Assembly (NCBI RefSeq): GCF_047511655.1
Contig: NC_133389.1
Span: forward strand, 25,116,501-25,180,500
Direction: 5' to 3'
From: Castor canadensis
Lineage: Eukaryota > Chordata > Mammalia > Rodentia > Castoridae
DNA: 64,000 nucleotides
The notes under the pieces are model-generated. The model worked only from the letters and a program-made list of their open reading frames with translations, was not told where the DNA came from and did not search any database. The number at the start of each line of letters is the position of its first letter. The stretch's first letter is position 1. Shown here piece after piece: positions 47,730 to 59,982 of this stretch. A program made the position numbers and the translations under genes.

Positions 47730-49972
47730 TTTTTTTTTTTCATTTTTCTTTTATTATTCATATGTGCATACAAGGCTTGGTTCATTTCTCCCCCCTGCCC
47801 CCACCCCCTCCCTTACCACCCACTCCACCCCCTCCCACTCCCCTCCTCAATACCCAGCAGAAACTATTTTGCCCTTATCTCTAATTTTGTTGTAGAGAGA
47901 GTATAAGCAATAATAGGAAGGAACAAGGGGTTTTGCTGGTTGAGATAAGGATAGCTATACAGGGCATTGACTCACATTGATTTCCTGTGCGTGGGTGTTA
48001 CCTTCTAGGTTAATTCTTTTTGATCTAACCTTTTCTCTAGTTCCTGGTCCCCTTTTCCTATTGGCCTCAGTTGCTTTAAGGTATCTGCTTTAGTTTCTCT
48101 GCATTAAGGGCAACAAATGCTAGCTAGTTTTTTAGGTGTCTTACCTATCCTCACCCCTCCCTTGTGTGCTCTCGCTTTTATCATGTGCTCATAGTCCAAT
48201 CCCCTTGTTGTGTTTGCCCTTGATCTAATGTCCACATATGAGGGAGAACATACGATTTTTGGTCTTTTGAGCCAGGCTAACCTCACTCAGAATGATGTTC
48301 TCCAATTCCAATTCCATCCATTTACCAGCGAATGATAACATTTCGTTCTTCTTCATGGCTGCATAAAATTCCATTGTGTATAGATACCACATTTTCTTAA
48401 TCCATTCGTCAGTGCTGGGACATCTTGGCTGTTTCCATAACTTGGCTATTGTGAATAGTGCTGCAATAAACATGGATGTGCAGGTGCCTCTGGAGTAACA
48501 GTCTTTTGGGTATATCCCCAAGAGTGGTATTGCTGGATCAAATGGTAGATCGATGTCCAGCTTTTTAAGTAGCCTCCAAATTTTTTTCCAGAGTGGTTGT
48601 ACTAGTCTACATTCCCACCAACAGTGTAAAAGGGTTCCTTTTTCCCCACATCCTCGCCAACACCTGTTGTTGGTGGTGTTGCTGATGATGGCTATTCTAA
48701 CAGGGGTGAGGTGGAATCTTAGTGTGGTTTTAATTTGCATTTCCTTTATTGCTAGAGATGGTGAGCATTTTTTCATGTGTTTTCTGGCCATTTGAATTTC
48801 TTCTTTTGAGAAAGTTCTGTTTAGTTCACATGCCCATTTCTTTATTGGTTCATTAGTTTTGGGAGAATTTAGTTTTTTAAGTTCACTGTATATTCTGGTT
48901 ATCAGTCCTTTGTCTGATGTATAATTGGCAAATATTTTCTCCCACTCTGTGGGTGTTCTCTTCAGTTTAGAGACCATTTCTTTTGATGAACAGAAGCTTT
49001 TTAGTTTTATGAGGTCCCATTTATCTATGCTATCTCTTAGTTGCTGTGCTGCTGGGGTTTCATTGAGAAAGTTTTTACCTATACCTACTAACTCCAGAGT
49101 ATTTCCTACTCTTTCTTGTATCAACTTAAGAGTTTGGGGTCTGATATTAAGATCCTTGATCCATTTTGAGTTAATCTTGGTATAGGGTGATATACATGGA
49201 TCTAGTTTCAGTTTTTTGCAGACTGCTAACCAGTTTTCCCAGCAGTTTTTGTTGAAGAGGCTGCTATTTCTCCATCGTATATTTTTAGCTCCTTTGTCAA
49301 AGATAAGTTGCTCATAGTTGTGTGGCTTCATATCTGGATCCTCTATTCTGTTCCACTGGTCTTCATGTCTGTTTTTGTGCCAGTACCATGCTGTTTTTAT
49401 TGTTATTGCTTTGTAATATAGTTTGAAGTCAGGTATTGTGATACCTCCTGCATTGTTCTTTTGACTGAGTATTGCCTTGGCTATTCGTGGCCTCTTGTGT
49501 TTCCATATAAATTTCACAGTAGATTTTTCAATCTCTTTAATGAATGTCATTGGAATTTTGATGGGAATTGCATTAAACATGTAGATTACTTTGGGGAGTA
49601 TCGACATTTTTACTATGTTGATTCTACCAATCCATGAGCATGGGAGATCTCTCCACTTTCTATAGTCTTCCTCAATCTCTTTCTTCAGAAGTGTATAGTT
49701 TTCCTTGTAGAGGTCTTTCACATCTTTTGTTAGGTTTACACCTAGGTATTTGATTTTTTTTGAGGCTATTGTAAATGGAATTGTTTTCATACATTCTTTT
49801 TCCGTTTGCTCATTGTTAGTGTATAGAAATGCTAATGATTTTTCTATGTTGATTTTATATCCTGCTACTTTGCTATAGCTATTGATGATGTCTAGAAGCT
49901 TCTGAGTAGAGTTTTTTGGGTCTTTAAGGTATAGGATCATGTCGTCTGCAAATAGGGATATTTTGACAGTTT
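47730..49972 (-). mobile_element. 5'-truncated L1 retrotransposon with intact target-site duplication
   Basis: On the - strand it runs from within the RT domain (junction about 49973) through the ORF2 stop and a 3' UTR with a G-rich tract. It ends in an A-rich tail seen as the T run at 47730-47740. The 16-bp sequence TAAAGCCTACATTTTA flanks it at 47714-47729 and 49973-49988 without mismatch, the signature of target-primed reverse transcription. The intact duplication and open ORF2 frame mark it as the youngest large element in the window. Confidence 0.95.
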
Positions 49973-49973
49973 T
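48225..49973 (-). pseudogene. L1 ORF2 C-terminal half, open frame (5'-truncated)
   Basis: Encodes the C-terminal part of L1 ORF2, the reverse transcriptase of the element. The first methionine (49940) lies directly after the catalytic FADD of the RT palm, which is still readable upstream in frame ([10 protein letters not shown]). The 571 codons that follow match the length expected after FADD in full-length L1 ORF2. They end at a natural-looking stop after MFSLICGH. The thumb region comes first. The cysteine motif C-x3-C-x7-H-C-x3-C begins near residue 427, in CWRGCGEKG. Relative to the 26.9 kb copy it lacks two codons before YSRGTC and has a two-codon duplication (ELEL) near residue 545. The endonuclease, most of the RT and the 5' UTR promoter are absent, so it is a dead-on-arrival copy despite the open frame. 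Frames on the opposite strand (48553-49185) are shadows. Confidence 0.93.
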
Positions 49974-49988
49974 AAAGCCTACATTTTA

Positions 49989-50214
49989 AAGCAAGGGTAA
50001 ACAGCTTTAAAATATTGACAGTTGGGAGATTAGTTTTCCAAGCTAGAGTCTGTAAGGGGAATGAATTCTGCACAGGAATGGCATCATGGATATGGGCTGA
50101 TATGTGTCTATGGATCTGGGTGTAGTTGTCACTGTATACACATTTGCCCAAATTAACCTTCCCTTCTCTCAGTAATAGTAAGTATAGGGATTATTGTGTA
50201 TTATTTCAAAAAGC
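49989..50214. other. Unique sequence
   Basis: No recognised feature between the L1 target-site duplication and the next MIR. Confidence 0.55.
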
Positions 50215-50400
50215 AAAGAGAACAGACTGTAGACTCCAGTAGACTTGGGTTTAAATCAAATTCTTGTATTCAAGCTTATGACCTAGGGCCCATTAAGCAT
50301 CTTTCCAAACCTCAGTGTCTCTATAATAAAATGGGACATCAATATATTAATCTCATACAGGTGTAGAAATTAAACTGGATAATGGATGTAAAAATGATTC
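50215..50400 (-). repeat. MIR SINE
   Basis: Reverse MIR: AGTAGACTTGGGTTTAAATC, CCAAACCTCAGTGTCTCTATAATAAAATGGGAC, then GTAGAAATTAAACTGGATAATGG. Confidence 0.7.
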
Positions 50401-50490
50401 CAAGGGTTAGCTATCTTGAATGTACAGTGTCATTGTGGGGTATTATCTCACCAAATCCATACAATAACATAGGTAGCCAGAATTAACATG

Positions 50491-50576
50491 TTTGGGCTAG
50501 GGTATAGCTCAGTGTTAGAATGCTTTCTTAGCATATACAAAGTCCTGAGTTAGATCTCTAGCACAGCAGGAAAAAG
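50491..50576 (+). mobile_element. tRNA-derived SINE
   Basis: GGGCTAGGGTATAGCTCAGTG, GAATGCTTTCTTAGCATATACAAAG, CTGAGTTAGATCTCTAGCAC (B box diverged) and an A-rich tail. The 8-mer AGAATTAA is present at both flanks (50479-50486 and 50577-50584), a possible target-site duplication. Confidence 0.75.
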
Positions 50577-50584
50577 AGAATTAA

Positions 50585-52080
50585 TCTTGATATTTTTAGA
50601 TAAGAGATTGATGGTGGCTTGAATAAATTAAGAAGCATGCACAATGAGAAAACACAGCAAGCCATAGGTAGGAGGCTAGAATTCAACACTGTGCCACCTT
50701 ATGACCAAATTCTAATACTTGCTCCTGGTCCCTCACGGATGAACTTTATAGTTCTCTAGGAGAAAGGAGTTCATTAACTAACTCAATTTCAGGTGTTTTC
50801 AGATGAATCTACTTTATAATTCTCCAAATTAGGGGCACACTATAAAAGAATAGCAGAAATGGATCTTGGTGACAGTCCTGCCCCGTACCTTGACTGCAGT
50901 GATGATCTCACAAGTCTACACCTGTGAGAAGTCTCCATAGAACAAAATGCACATACACAGGTTAGTGCACATAAGACTGGTGAGACCTGAGTTGAGTCAG
51001 TGAGTTCTACCAATCAATTTCCAGTTTACCTCATTGTGTTATAGTTATATAAGATGTTATCACCAGGGGAAAGTGGGTAAAGGGTACATAGGATCTCTAC
51101 GCTTTATTTCTTACAATTACACATGAATTTATAATTCTCTGAAAATTAAATTAAATTAAATCTTCTAATAAGGTATCCAAGAAGGTAAAATTTTCAGTTA
51201 GGAAAGGAAAAGTAGGAGATATCTTGTAGTCAAAAAATTTCCATGGCTCATCTTAAGCAGGAAAGATTATTACCAGCTCTAACTGGCTGTGTGGGATTTG
51301 ACCAAGGAAAACAAGCCCTTCAGAGAGGCACTCTGAACCACATTGTCTTTCTACCCAGATTTCCCATGGATACCAGGACTTAGGGACCACTGTATCCTCT
51401 AACTCCCAAACACTCTTACAGATTCCCAGAGAATTCCACAGGATAGAAGAAAGAGAGTTAGCTATGGGGATATTCCTTCAACTTTCCTATTCCTTGAAGA
51501 TTGGGTTGCAACCAAGCACAAGTCATAGAAGTTACTGGCTTAATATAATTAGGCAGCTCAGTATTATGTCAAAATATTGCACAATGAACCTGTGGTAGTC
51601 TGGGATAGGAATTTCGTGAGGGCTATGTTCCCTTTGAATGTGACAATGCTCTCTTCTATTCAAGGTGCCTCATGACTAAAAATGGATCTTGTTCTTTGCT
51701 TTCACATTGTTGTCATGTAAGAATCTCACATTCCCTTCCCATTCCTTTCTCTTTCCCTCAGTCAGAAGGACTGTGTCCTTTTAAGAAAATGTGTTCCTTA
51801 GAAGTGTGTTCCTTCTAAGGAAGGACACAGTCCAGTTATAGAACCCAGGGTCATGCCTAGGTCTGGACACACCCAACCCAGATGTCCTCTTCTAGTTGGC
51901 TCTGAACAGAGCAAAGTCAGTGATAGCTGTCTTTGTGCTCCAGATTTCCAGGTTAAGCCCCATTTACACTTCAAATTTTCCCCATACTATCCCAGGGTAT
52001 CAGGGAATCTCAGTCTGTGTTTCCTTCTTTCTCAAATGAACACTTAAAAACCTTCACACACTGGGGTATCAGAGACTAAA
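50585..52080. other. Non-coding sequence with an inverted repeat at 51768-51833
   Basis: Unique sequence. Arms GGACTGTGTCC (51768-51778) and GGACACAGTCC (51823-51833) enclose inner arms TTCCTTAGAAG (51794-51804) and CTTCTAAGGAA (51812-51822). Confidence 0.6.
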
Positions 52081-52084
52081 AGCA

Positions 52085-52290
52085 TCTTAATAATGCCCCC
52101 TATATTTGTAAAGTGCTTTATGATTTGGGAATCCCCTAATAACCCTAGGAGAGGAAAGGAAAAAATGAATTATTTTCTCAATTTTATGGATGTGGAAATG
52201 TAGTCTATGAGCAGTTAAGAGATTAGCCATTATCCACAGAGTTAACAGTTAATCTAGAACTCAGACTCAAACTGGGCTGCCTGACTTGGT
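52085..52290 (+). repeat. MIR SINE
   Basis: ATATTTGTAAAGTGCTTTATG, CTCAATTTTATGGATGTGGAAATG, AACTCAGACTCAAACTGGGCTGCC follow MIR order. Confidence 0.7.
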
Positions 52291-52598
52291 AGTTTTCATT
52301 TAGCTTCACAGCCCTTCTTCTCATCCTCACAATAATTCTAGCTACTATAAAAAATGACTGAAATTTATAAAATGTGCAATTTAATAGAAATGTATATCTT
52401 CCTCCACACAACAGTACTCCATGGACTAATAGCTCTGTGATGTTGTTCTCCTCCATGTAGTCATTTGGGGAACCAGGTTGACAAGCCTGGCCACCTTTGG
52501 TATATAACTGTGAAGATCACCTGGGGTCAACTCTTTCCAGTCAAATAGAAAGAAGGTCACAGATAGGTGGACACAGGGAGCTTTATGGGAAAGTCTAC

Positions 52599-52900
52599 TA
52601 CTGGTTTGAATATTTGTGTCCTTACAAAATGCAAGTGTTGATATCCTAACCTCCAAGGTGATCCTATCAGAAGGTTGGGCCTTTATCGGGTGATTAATCA
52701 TAAAAGCAGAATGTTCATAAATGATATTAGTGCCCTTATAAAAAAAAAAAGACCCCAAAGAGATCCCCTCACCCATTCTACAATATGAAGACGCAGCAAA
52801 AAGACATCATCCATGAACCAGGAAATGGACCCTTACCAAACACTGAATCTACTGGTGCCTTAAATTTCCAGCCTCAAGAACTATAGAAAGATTAATTTCT
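52599..52900 (+). mobile_element. MaLR LTR (MLT1/MST-type)
   Basis: TTTGAATATTTGTGTCCTTAC, TTGATATCCTAACCTCCAAGGTGAT, AGTGCCCTTATAAAAAAAAAAAGACCCC, CATCCATGAACCAGGAAATGG, CACTGAATCTACTGGTGCC, TCCAGCCTCAAGAACTATAG. No internal sequence, so probably a solo LTR. Same class as 7.9 kb in opposite orientation. Confidence 0.8.
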
Positions 52901-54600
52901 GCTGAATTTATACTGAGATTTGACTTTTCCCAGGGATATTTCCACTTTAACAACAACAACAACAAAAAAAAAACCTTAAGCCAAAAGGTGTTGCAGTGGA
53001 ATTTCAGCTCTCCACAAGCATGGGGAGCTGGGGGACCTCCAATGCTCTGAAACCTCACTGCAGACAATGTTTGCCAAGACACAGGGCCAGCTCTGTCTCC
53101 CCAGGCATTAGAATAAACAAAGAGAGACAATGGTGAAAGCAGCAAGAATAAAGTCATGCTAGACCATGCTCCTACCCTGACTGTGTCCTTGACTTCTAAA
53201 GGTAGTTGAACAATTGCTTAAACTTTTTGCAATTCTGTCTCTCACTTATGAAATGAGAGAAGTAGCCCAAACCCCAGAAAAAGCTGCAGTCTGGAAGGAA
53301 GTCTCATGGACTTTAATAATCTCCTTGAGAATTCTTTGTATACTTGAACTTCAGTGTGTGCTTTGAATTCAAGCAAGGAGATATTATCAATCCAACTCTT
53401 CAGTAAGACATCCACACTAAACATCTACCAAGAGCTGGCACATGTGCCACTTCTTTGTTCACTCCTGGGACTAGAGGATGTGATAGTGAACACTGAAGAA
53501 GCATCACCATTCAACATATAGTTTGGAGTGAGTGGGGCACTCCATTTACACATACTCCTTTGCCCCTTTGTCTGTGTCCTATGTTCCCCTCCTCAACCCT
53601 CATCCCTAATGATTTTCTTTTATAGCTTTATTTTGCACAACAGGAAAAAATAAGTATGCTGGGAGGTAAAGCTAATATTCTTGGCTGACTCAAAAAGCAA
53701 TGTGTACTATGTCAGTACACAAACCCAATGGTTCATCAAAGGCTCACTCTGCCTCGATGTCCATCTTCACACATCCCAGGAAGATTTTTGTCAAAGGTGT
53801 AGATGTTGCTATCTACTATGAGCCATTGACCTGTTGAAAAATCAGTGGAGAGCCACAAACAAATAAAAAGCAACCTTGGTCTTGATTTTCCTTGGAGGAA
53901 TATAAAGTATTCAATTCACCCTCTTCCTAAATAATAAATGAGACCGTGAAACAATTCAATAAAAATATAACAGAAAAAGAGTGAAGAGAGAGGGAAAAGA
54001 CAGAAAAGGGAGGAAAGTACTTCTTTTTAAACATTTCCTTTCAGAGATAAAATCAGATTACTGTTTTTGTTTTTGGTTTTTTTTTTACTTTTAGGTCAAC
54101 TTTAATATTTTAGCACAGTGGCTGTTGACTAGAGGGTGCACACCTGTAAAAAGTAACAAAAAATGTTTATTTCTGTGTCTTCCACAAGATTTTGATTCAT
54201 TAGAGATTTATCATACCTATTTTCTGAATGTTCTACAGCTGATTCTCATTCAAGTTCAGAACCCTAATTTAATGTATAATCTTACCAGGCAGCCCCCCAG
54301 CACACAAAGGGATAAAGAATTCTACTACCCACACCATCAATATCATGCTAAGTCATGTGACTTGATTTGCTCAATGAATTATGAGCAAAGTGATATGTGT
54401 CACCTGGGTAAAAGAGGCAGCTCTATCCAAAGTCCATTAATTTCTTCCCTTTACCACCAAGACTGTCCCAGATAGAAGCTACTCCATCCTCCCCTGCTGG
54501 ATCGCACAATAAAGAGGAAGAAAGATGCAGCTGGCTCACAATAGACATGTGTCATGCATGAAAAATAGGCTATTGTTTTTGTAGCCACTGAGATTTGGAG
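52901..54600. other. Non-coding sequence, no gene recognised
   Basis: Unique sequence with a short CAA-type tract at 52950-52970 and poly-T at 54077-54087. A 116-codon frame (54125-54475) has no recognisable domain. Confidence 0.55.
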
Positions 54601-54960
54601 ACTTATAATGGCTAATTTTAGGTGTCAACTTGGCTGGAATAAGGGATACAGAGATAGCTGGTAAAGCATTATTTCTGGGTTATGCCTGTGAAGATCCTTC
54701 CAGAACAGATTAGCATTTGAATCAGTTGGGTAAGAAAGACAAGCCCTCACCAATTGACTGAAGGCCTAGAGAGCTGGGACATTTTGTCTTGCTCTTGACA
54801 TCAGAACTCCAGGTTTGCTGGCCTTTGGACTTGCACCAGCAACACTTAGGTTTGGGGCTTTTGGGCATGAACTGAACCACATCTTTAACTATCTTTGACA
54901 TAATGGGACTGCTCACCCTCCCTAATAATCCGATGGGGTGTGAGAGTCTCTGGATAACTC
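54601..54960 (+). repeat. Ancient LTR-like interspersed repeat (family uncertain)
   Basis: GGCTAATTTTAGGTGTCAACTTGGCTGG, ATTAGCATTTGAATCAGTTGG and CAATTGACTGAAGGCCTAGAGAG form a well-known old mammalian repeat pattern that I cannot name with certainty. Confidence 0.6.
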
Positions 54961-55074
54961 AGAACTGTGTATTACTACATCATAATGTAGCCTATTATGA
55001 CTGATACATTACTCCCTAAAATAAAACTAATGCTGTATTTATTTTGATAGGCTATGCTTTAAGTGAAAGGCGAA

Positions 55075-55290
55075 AACACTCACTAGGTGACTGCTACCTG
55101 CCTGGTGCATTATATACAGTGTCATGTCAGTTTTTTAACATCATCAAGAAGAAAGAACTATCCTCCTTTTACAAATAAGATAGCTCTGACTGCACAAACT
55201 TAAGGAATTTTTTCAAGATTAGCAATAAATGGTTGATCTTGCAACTGAACACACCCATGTCTAGTTCTCAAGTCCATATTCTCCACCACA
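55075..55290 (+). repeat. MIR SINE
   Basis: CCTGGTGCATTATATACAGTG, CTATCCTCCTTTTACAAATAAGATAG, ATTAGCAATAAATGGTTGATC follow MIR order. Confidence 0.6.
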
Positions 55291-56734
55291 GAAAGTGATT
55301 CCAGATGTATCTACTTAAACCATCTGGCCTTAGTTTTCTGTTCTGTCAATGTCTCTGTTTATGATATTAGGGGGGAAAGGTTCATTAACAAGAAGAAAAA
55401 CCAGGAGTGAATATCTCAAAGAATGAGAAAGGAGATTTTAATGCTAAGTCGGCATTAATGGGAAGCACTGAACCTGGGGTACCTGTGACCTGGCCTCTTA
55501 GCATGGACTTGAAACAGAAAACTATTAGGAATATGTCTTTCATGTCCCCAAGGAAAATTTTGATTATTAAATGAAAATGAAATCATTAATGCAAATTGCA
55601 TTAAAATGTAATCTTGGTTTTTTTCTGAGGGGGGGGTGAGCTTGCTAGTAACTAATTATAAAATATAGCCAAACAGCTTTGATTTCTTGCTTAAGGAATT
55701 ACATATTTATAAACCCTTGAAAATTAAATTGTCATGCAAGCATCATGCTGGGTTCTGAATCTCCATTGTTCCCAAAAATAAACATAGGAATGCAGTCTGG
55801 TAAAAGCTACCACGACCCCTCAGAAGCAAAGACTTCACAGGATCATGCCCAAAGCAGAACAGGCAAACCCAGCAGTCCTCCACACCACACTGCTGTCTGA
55901 GTGTTCTGTCTATTTGCCAAGCCATGGGCTATGGACAAGAGTGAAAACAAGCTCAGCAGACTGTGACACTCCACCTCAAGTATAACAGGATTCAGAGCAA
56001 AAGGTCACACTGTTTTTGAGATAACAGGCCCACACATACACTGAATATAAAACGCGATGTGCTGACAAATAAATATTTATCCAAAACAAGAGGTCTGTGA
56101 GGGGTTTCTGCCATGCTACAAAGCAAAAAACATTGCTCTTTCAGATACCCGTGCCACCAGTACCAGCACACAGGCCTGGTAAGCAGGTAGTGTGTCCTCA
56201 GCTAAGCCTTCTTTTTTCTGAACTCATTCTCTCACTTCTTCAAACACCCACTTTTCATTTCCAGAATTTAACAATGTCCTTTCTTAACCTTATCATCATG
56301 ACCTTCCAAGGGTCTGATCTCATTCATAAACATCATAACATGAAAGAATTTGTCACAAAACCCCTCTATCTAGGAACAGTCACATAAACCATTTCATAAG
56401 CATTATTTCCTTGGTGCTATTTCTGTATCAGCCAGCAGCAGGTAAGGAAGGATTTGAGAAAATAAGAACCTTCATACTCTGCAGACACTGCTTTGCCAAT
56501 AAAGAGACATCCTTCTACTCCCAACATCTCTAGTCACTCAAACCTCTGCAATATAATAGGTCTCAGATTCCCCAGATGCAAACAGTGCTTTGGTTTAGTC
56601 CCAATAAAGCTCAAGAAACACTGAGAAGTAAAATATCAGGCAAATTTGCTAAACAATGAACTCCAAAGGAAGAGAGTTTTGTGTTTTCTGCCATCCTTTG
56701 TTTTAGATGAGGCATGTTATTGCTTTTTTTTTTC
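55291..56734. other. Non-coding sequence, no gene recognised
   Basis: Unique sequence with a G8 run at 55630-55638; no recognisable gene. The 96-codon frame at 56097-56387 has no domain. Confidence 0.55.
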
Positions 56735-56922
56735 TTTGCAGCATTGGGGAATTGAACTCAGGGCCTTGTACGTGCTAGGTAAGCACTCTCCTACTGAGTT
56801 ACATCCCCAGCTCTTGGTTTTTTGAGACAACATCTCATCATGTAGCTCAGACTGGCCTCAAACTTGCAATCCTCCTGCCTCGGCCTCCTGAGTGCTGGGA
56901 CAATAGGCATGCACACCATCCT
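56735..56922 (-). mobile_element. Composite SINE: 7SL monomer plus tRNA part, reverse orientation
   Basis: Reversed tRNA part 56738-56812 (GGGAATTGAACTCAGGGCC … CTGAGTTACATCCCCAGC), then a 7SL-like monomer (TTTTTTGAGACAACATCTCATC … AGTGCTGGGACAATAGGCATG) to about 56922. Same two-module form as at 42.7 kb. Confidence 0.8.
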
Positions 56923-58789
56923 TGTAAGGTATTGCCTTTGTATGACTTCTTCTCAGTATATAGCTCAGGCTTCCTCAGTCCCTTTTCCTATCCGTGTCTT
57001 TATTTCTTTTGTCACTATCTGTCTGAATGCTTTCCTTAAAATCCAAGACAAACAGCATCTCCCATAGAAAATATTCTCTGACTACTCTCATAAGCCTGTG
57101 ACTTCCCTCTTTTTAGGAGCTCCTTCCACCATACCACCCTTCTGGATTCAGCATTTCAGTATTTCCTTACACGCTGGCATTGTTTACTGTTTCCCATTAG
57201 AATACCATGCTTCCCAGAGCAGACATATGGAAATTTGTTATCTGTACAGCATTCATTCACACGAGAAACATCTGTTCCCCATGGTAAGGTATTTAATTCT
57301 GCTTTACCCCTGTGACTAGATTTGGAATAAATCTCACCAGGCCTCCAGGACTGGACATAGGATCCAGATTTTGCTAATTGGTGAAGTTATTCCCTTCCCC
57401 AGTGAGTGGAATTAAACTCATTTCTGGAGCCATTGTCCAAGAGGATTCTAGGGCTGTAAAAATTGCATAGCCCTGAGATTGCCAACAGCCATGGCACAAA
57501 CATATGTAAAAAGACAAGGCCGAAGATGGGAAGAGAGATATATTGCTTGATATCCCTGAACCCAGCAATGCCTAAAACTAAATGCACTTCCTTTGAAATG
57601 ACCCTTTACATGAATTAATCATTTTATTCTTTTTATTGTACAAAATAATGGGTTTCAATCCTTTTATTCTACCCAATTAGTCTTACTTGCATTTTCCCAA
57701 ACTAATTATACCCTCAAGTTATTTGTCCATGCTGCATTTTTTTTTATATTACCTTGTGGGAAGATGAAATAAAAACAATCCCTGTGCTGATCACCATATT
57801 TGAAGGCAAAGGCATATTTGAATAGAAGAAAACTATCAGAACGAGCGCTTCGCTGCTTTCGCCAACATTCACAGTAAGTAAGTTGGGGAAACCCATGGAA
57901 GGCAAGATAAGCCTAAGGAAGAAGGAAAAAGTCAAATTCTCCTTAATACAGTAATATTTAGTATTTCAAAAGATGCAAGGTTAAATCCATGTTGACTCTA
58001 GGACTCTTCCTTCCTGGCATGGTATTAGACTGTGTGTCTTTCAGAATGCTTAATCTGGTAACATGTAATTGCTTCCTAGATAAAAGAATGAGAAAATGAG
58101 CTGCCATTATTAGGACCAGAACATACTATTCTACATCTATCATAGCTAAGCCAAGAAGTATTTGCATTAATAACTAGCGAGAGACAGAGTCTTCTACTTT
58201 ATAAGAAAAAGGACCAAGAATCCCACCTTTCCTTCTGGGGTTGGATGAGAAGTTTGAAGAACCTATTTTTCATGTCCTTTCAAGCACTCTTTTATCAGGA
58301 GAAAATGAACTGAAAGCCATTTTCATAAATAGCTAGAAACAACAAAATTCATTATTTAATGATAATTCCTATACCATGATACTAAAAATGACAGGGAATT
58401 CAGGAAAATAACAGCTAGCCCTGAAATCATGCCCAACCAAACCAGAAAATGGGACATTCAAAAGTTCTAACTTGGAAGCTGCAATTTCACTGTGCTCAAT
58501 TTTCAATAAATTTTATGAAAAGAGCTAGACAACACATAAATGAAAAGAATTAAGATGTAGTTTATCTCTGCCAATGGTTACCTCTATGACCTTGAAAAAA
58601 GCCATTCAACATCCCTAGAATTCAGATATGATGATCTCCAAGGGCCTTCTAAGAAGAGGTAGAAACTAATTTTGATTTCATTTAAAAATAAGTCTCAAAT
58701 GTAAATTGTGAGTTTGACAGTAGCATGCTAATGACAAAAATACATTGGCAACAATTTTATTGCTGTTAAAACAAAACATATGATATGAG
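56923..58789. other. Non-coding sequence, no gene recognised
   Basis: Unique sequence. A short stretch TTTATTGTACAAAATAATGGGTTTC near 57632 resembles one near 340 and may be a common repeat remnant. Confidence 0.5.
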
Positions 58790-58960
58790 CACTTATCATA
58801 TGCCAATTATATGTATCATTTGTATCCATCAGCCATATAAAGAATTATTATCCTTATTTTACAGATCTGGAAATTGAGGCATGCTGAGTTTACATAAATT
58901 GTCCAACATTTACACACAACTATTGAATGTTGGAGTCAGGATTCAAACACAGATTTAATT
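58790..58960 (+). repeat. MIR SINE
   Basis: GAGCACTTATCATATGCCAATTATATG, TTATCCTTATTTTACAGATCTGGAAATTGAGGC, GGAGTCAGGATTCAAACACAG follow the MIR consensus closely. Confidence 0.8.
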
Positions 58961-59980
58961 CTAAAATTTTTGCCTTTTTTTACTCATGCAGCTGCAAATC
59001 CTATTATTCATTATATAAAAATTCAGAGTACAAGAAAGAATCTGAGATCTATGAGGTGAAATTTCTAAGAAATATGTGAGCAGCTATGATGGAAATGAAT
59101 AGCTGACCAGCAAAATGTCTGCCCATCTATAGTGGGAGTGTTGTTGGAAAGTAGATACACAGTCACCTACTTACTACATTTTCTAACAACCAAACTTGCT
59201 TTCAGGTAGAACCAACAATTATGTCTCTCCAAAAGAATGTGAAGGAAGTGACAATTTTCACTTCCAGACCACAGTTTTTGAGAAGTGCATGGGACTCTCG
59301 CACAGTCTTTCCATAATGGTCCACTGCAAAGTACTCCAAGGGCACAGACGATGTAAGCCACAAAACAACAGGAGCCTGGGTCCCTGACTCACTGTGTGGA
59401 AGAGATCCACCTGCTTTCCAGGAACCTTATATCAAACTATTACATTTGTGAGAAAAGAATACTTATTTGCAAGGCACTAGGATACTTATTATGCAAAATT
59501 CTACAGTTTGTTATATCATATAGCATTTCCCTAAGACAAGAAATCAGCTGAACTATGAAGTAATATTCTTATCTCTTTGCCCCTACGTTCCTCTAACATA
59601 GTATTTCTCAACTTGTGTGTTGGAAAGGGGTGAGGGAGTCGGGGTAAAAAAATGGGGATCTTTCAAGGATGGAGAAGGGGAATGTTGAAGGGAAGAATCA
59701 AATTGTCCCAGGCCATTCACAAATGCATCCTATCTTAGTAACTGTGTCTTGATAATGATGACATGTGCCAATATACACACTATCACCACCTTCCTAATAC
59801 CCCAGCTGCACTTATTAGTTGAAAACCACTATCCTAACACTTGAAGAAAAGGGTGTAAACCTTTTGGCTTAGCAGTTTGCCAGTCTTTTAAGACAGTCCC
59901 ATCCTCACGTAAGTAAATACAAGAAGGACCAGAGCTGCACTACAGTGATTCGACAACAAATCACTTAGATTAGCTTAGTT
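58961..59980. other. Non-coding sequence, no gene recognised
   Basis: Unique sequence; nothing recognised. Confidence 0.55.
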
Positions 59981-59982
59981 AT

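Noticed and set aside
48553-49185. Forward frames of 80 and 86 codons within the L1
   Set aside because: Antisense of the L1 ORF2 open frame on the - strand.
48225-49940. The 571-codon frame as a host gene
   Set aside because: It is the C-terminal half of L1 ORF2 inside an insertion with a target-site duplication; it lacks the endonuclease, most of the RT and a promoter.
54125-54475. 116-codon frame as a small protein gene
   Set aside because: No domain, signal sequence or homology is recognised and no exon context is seen.
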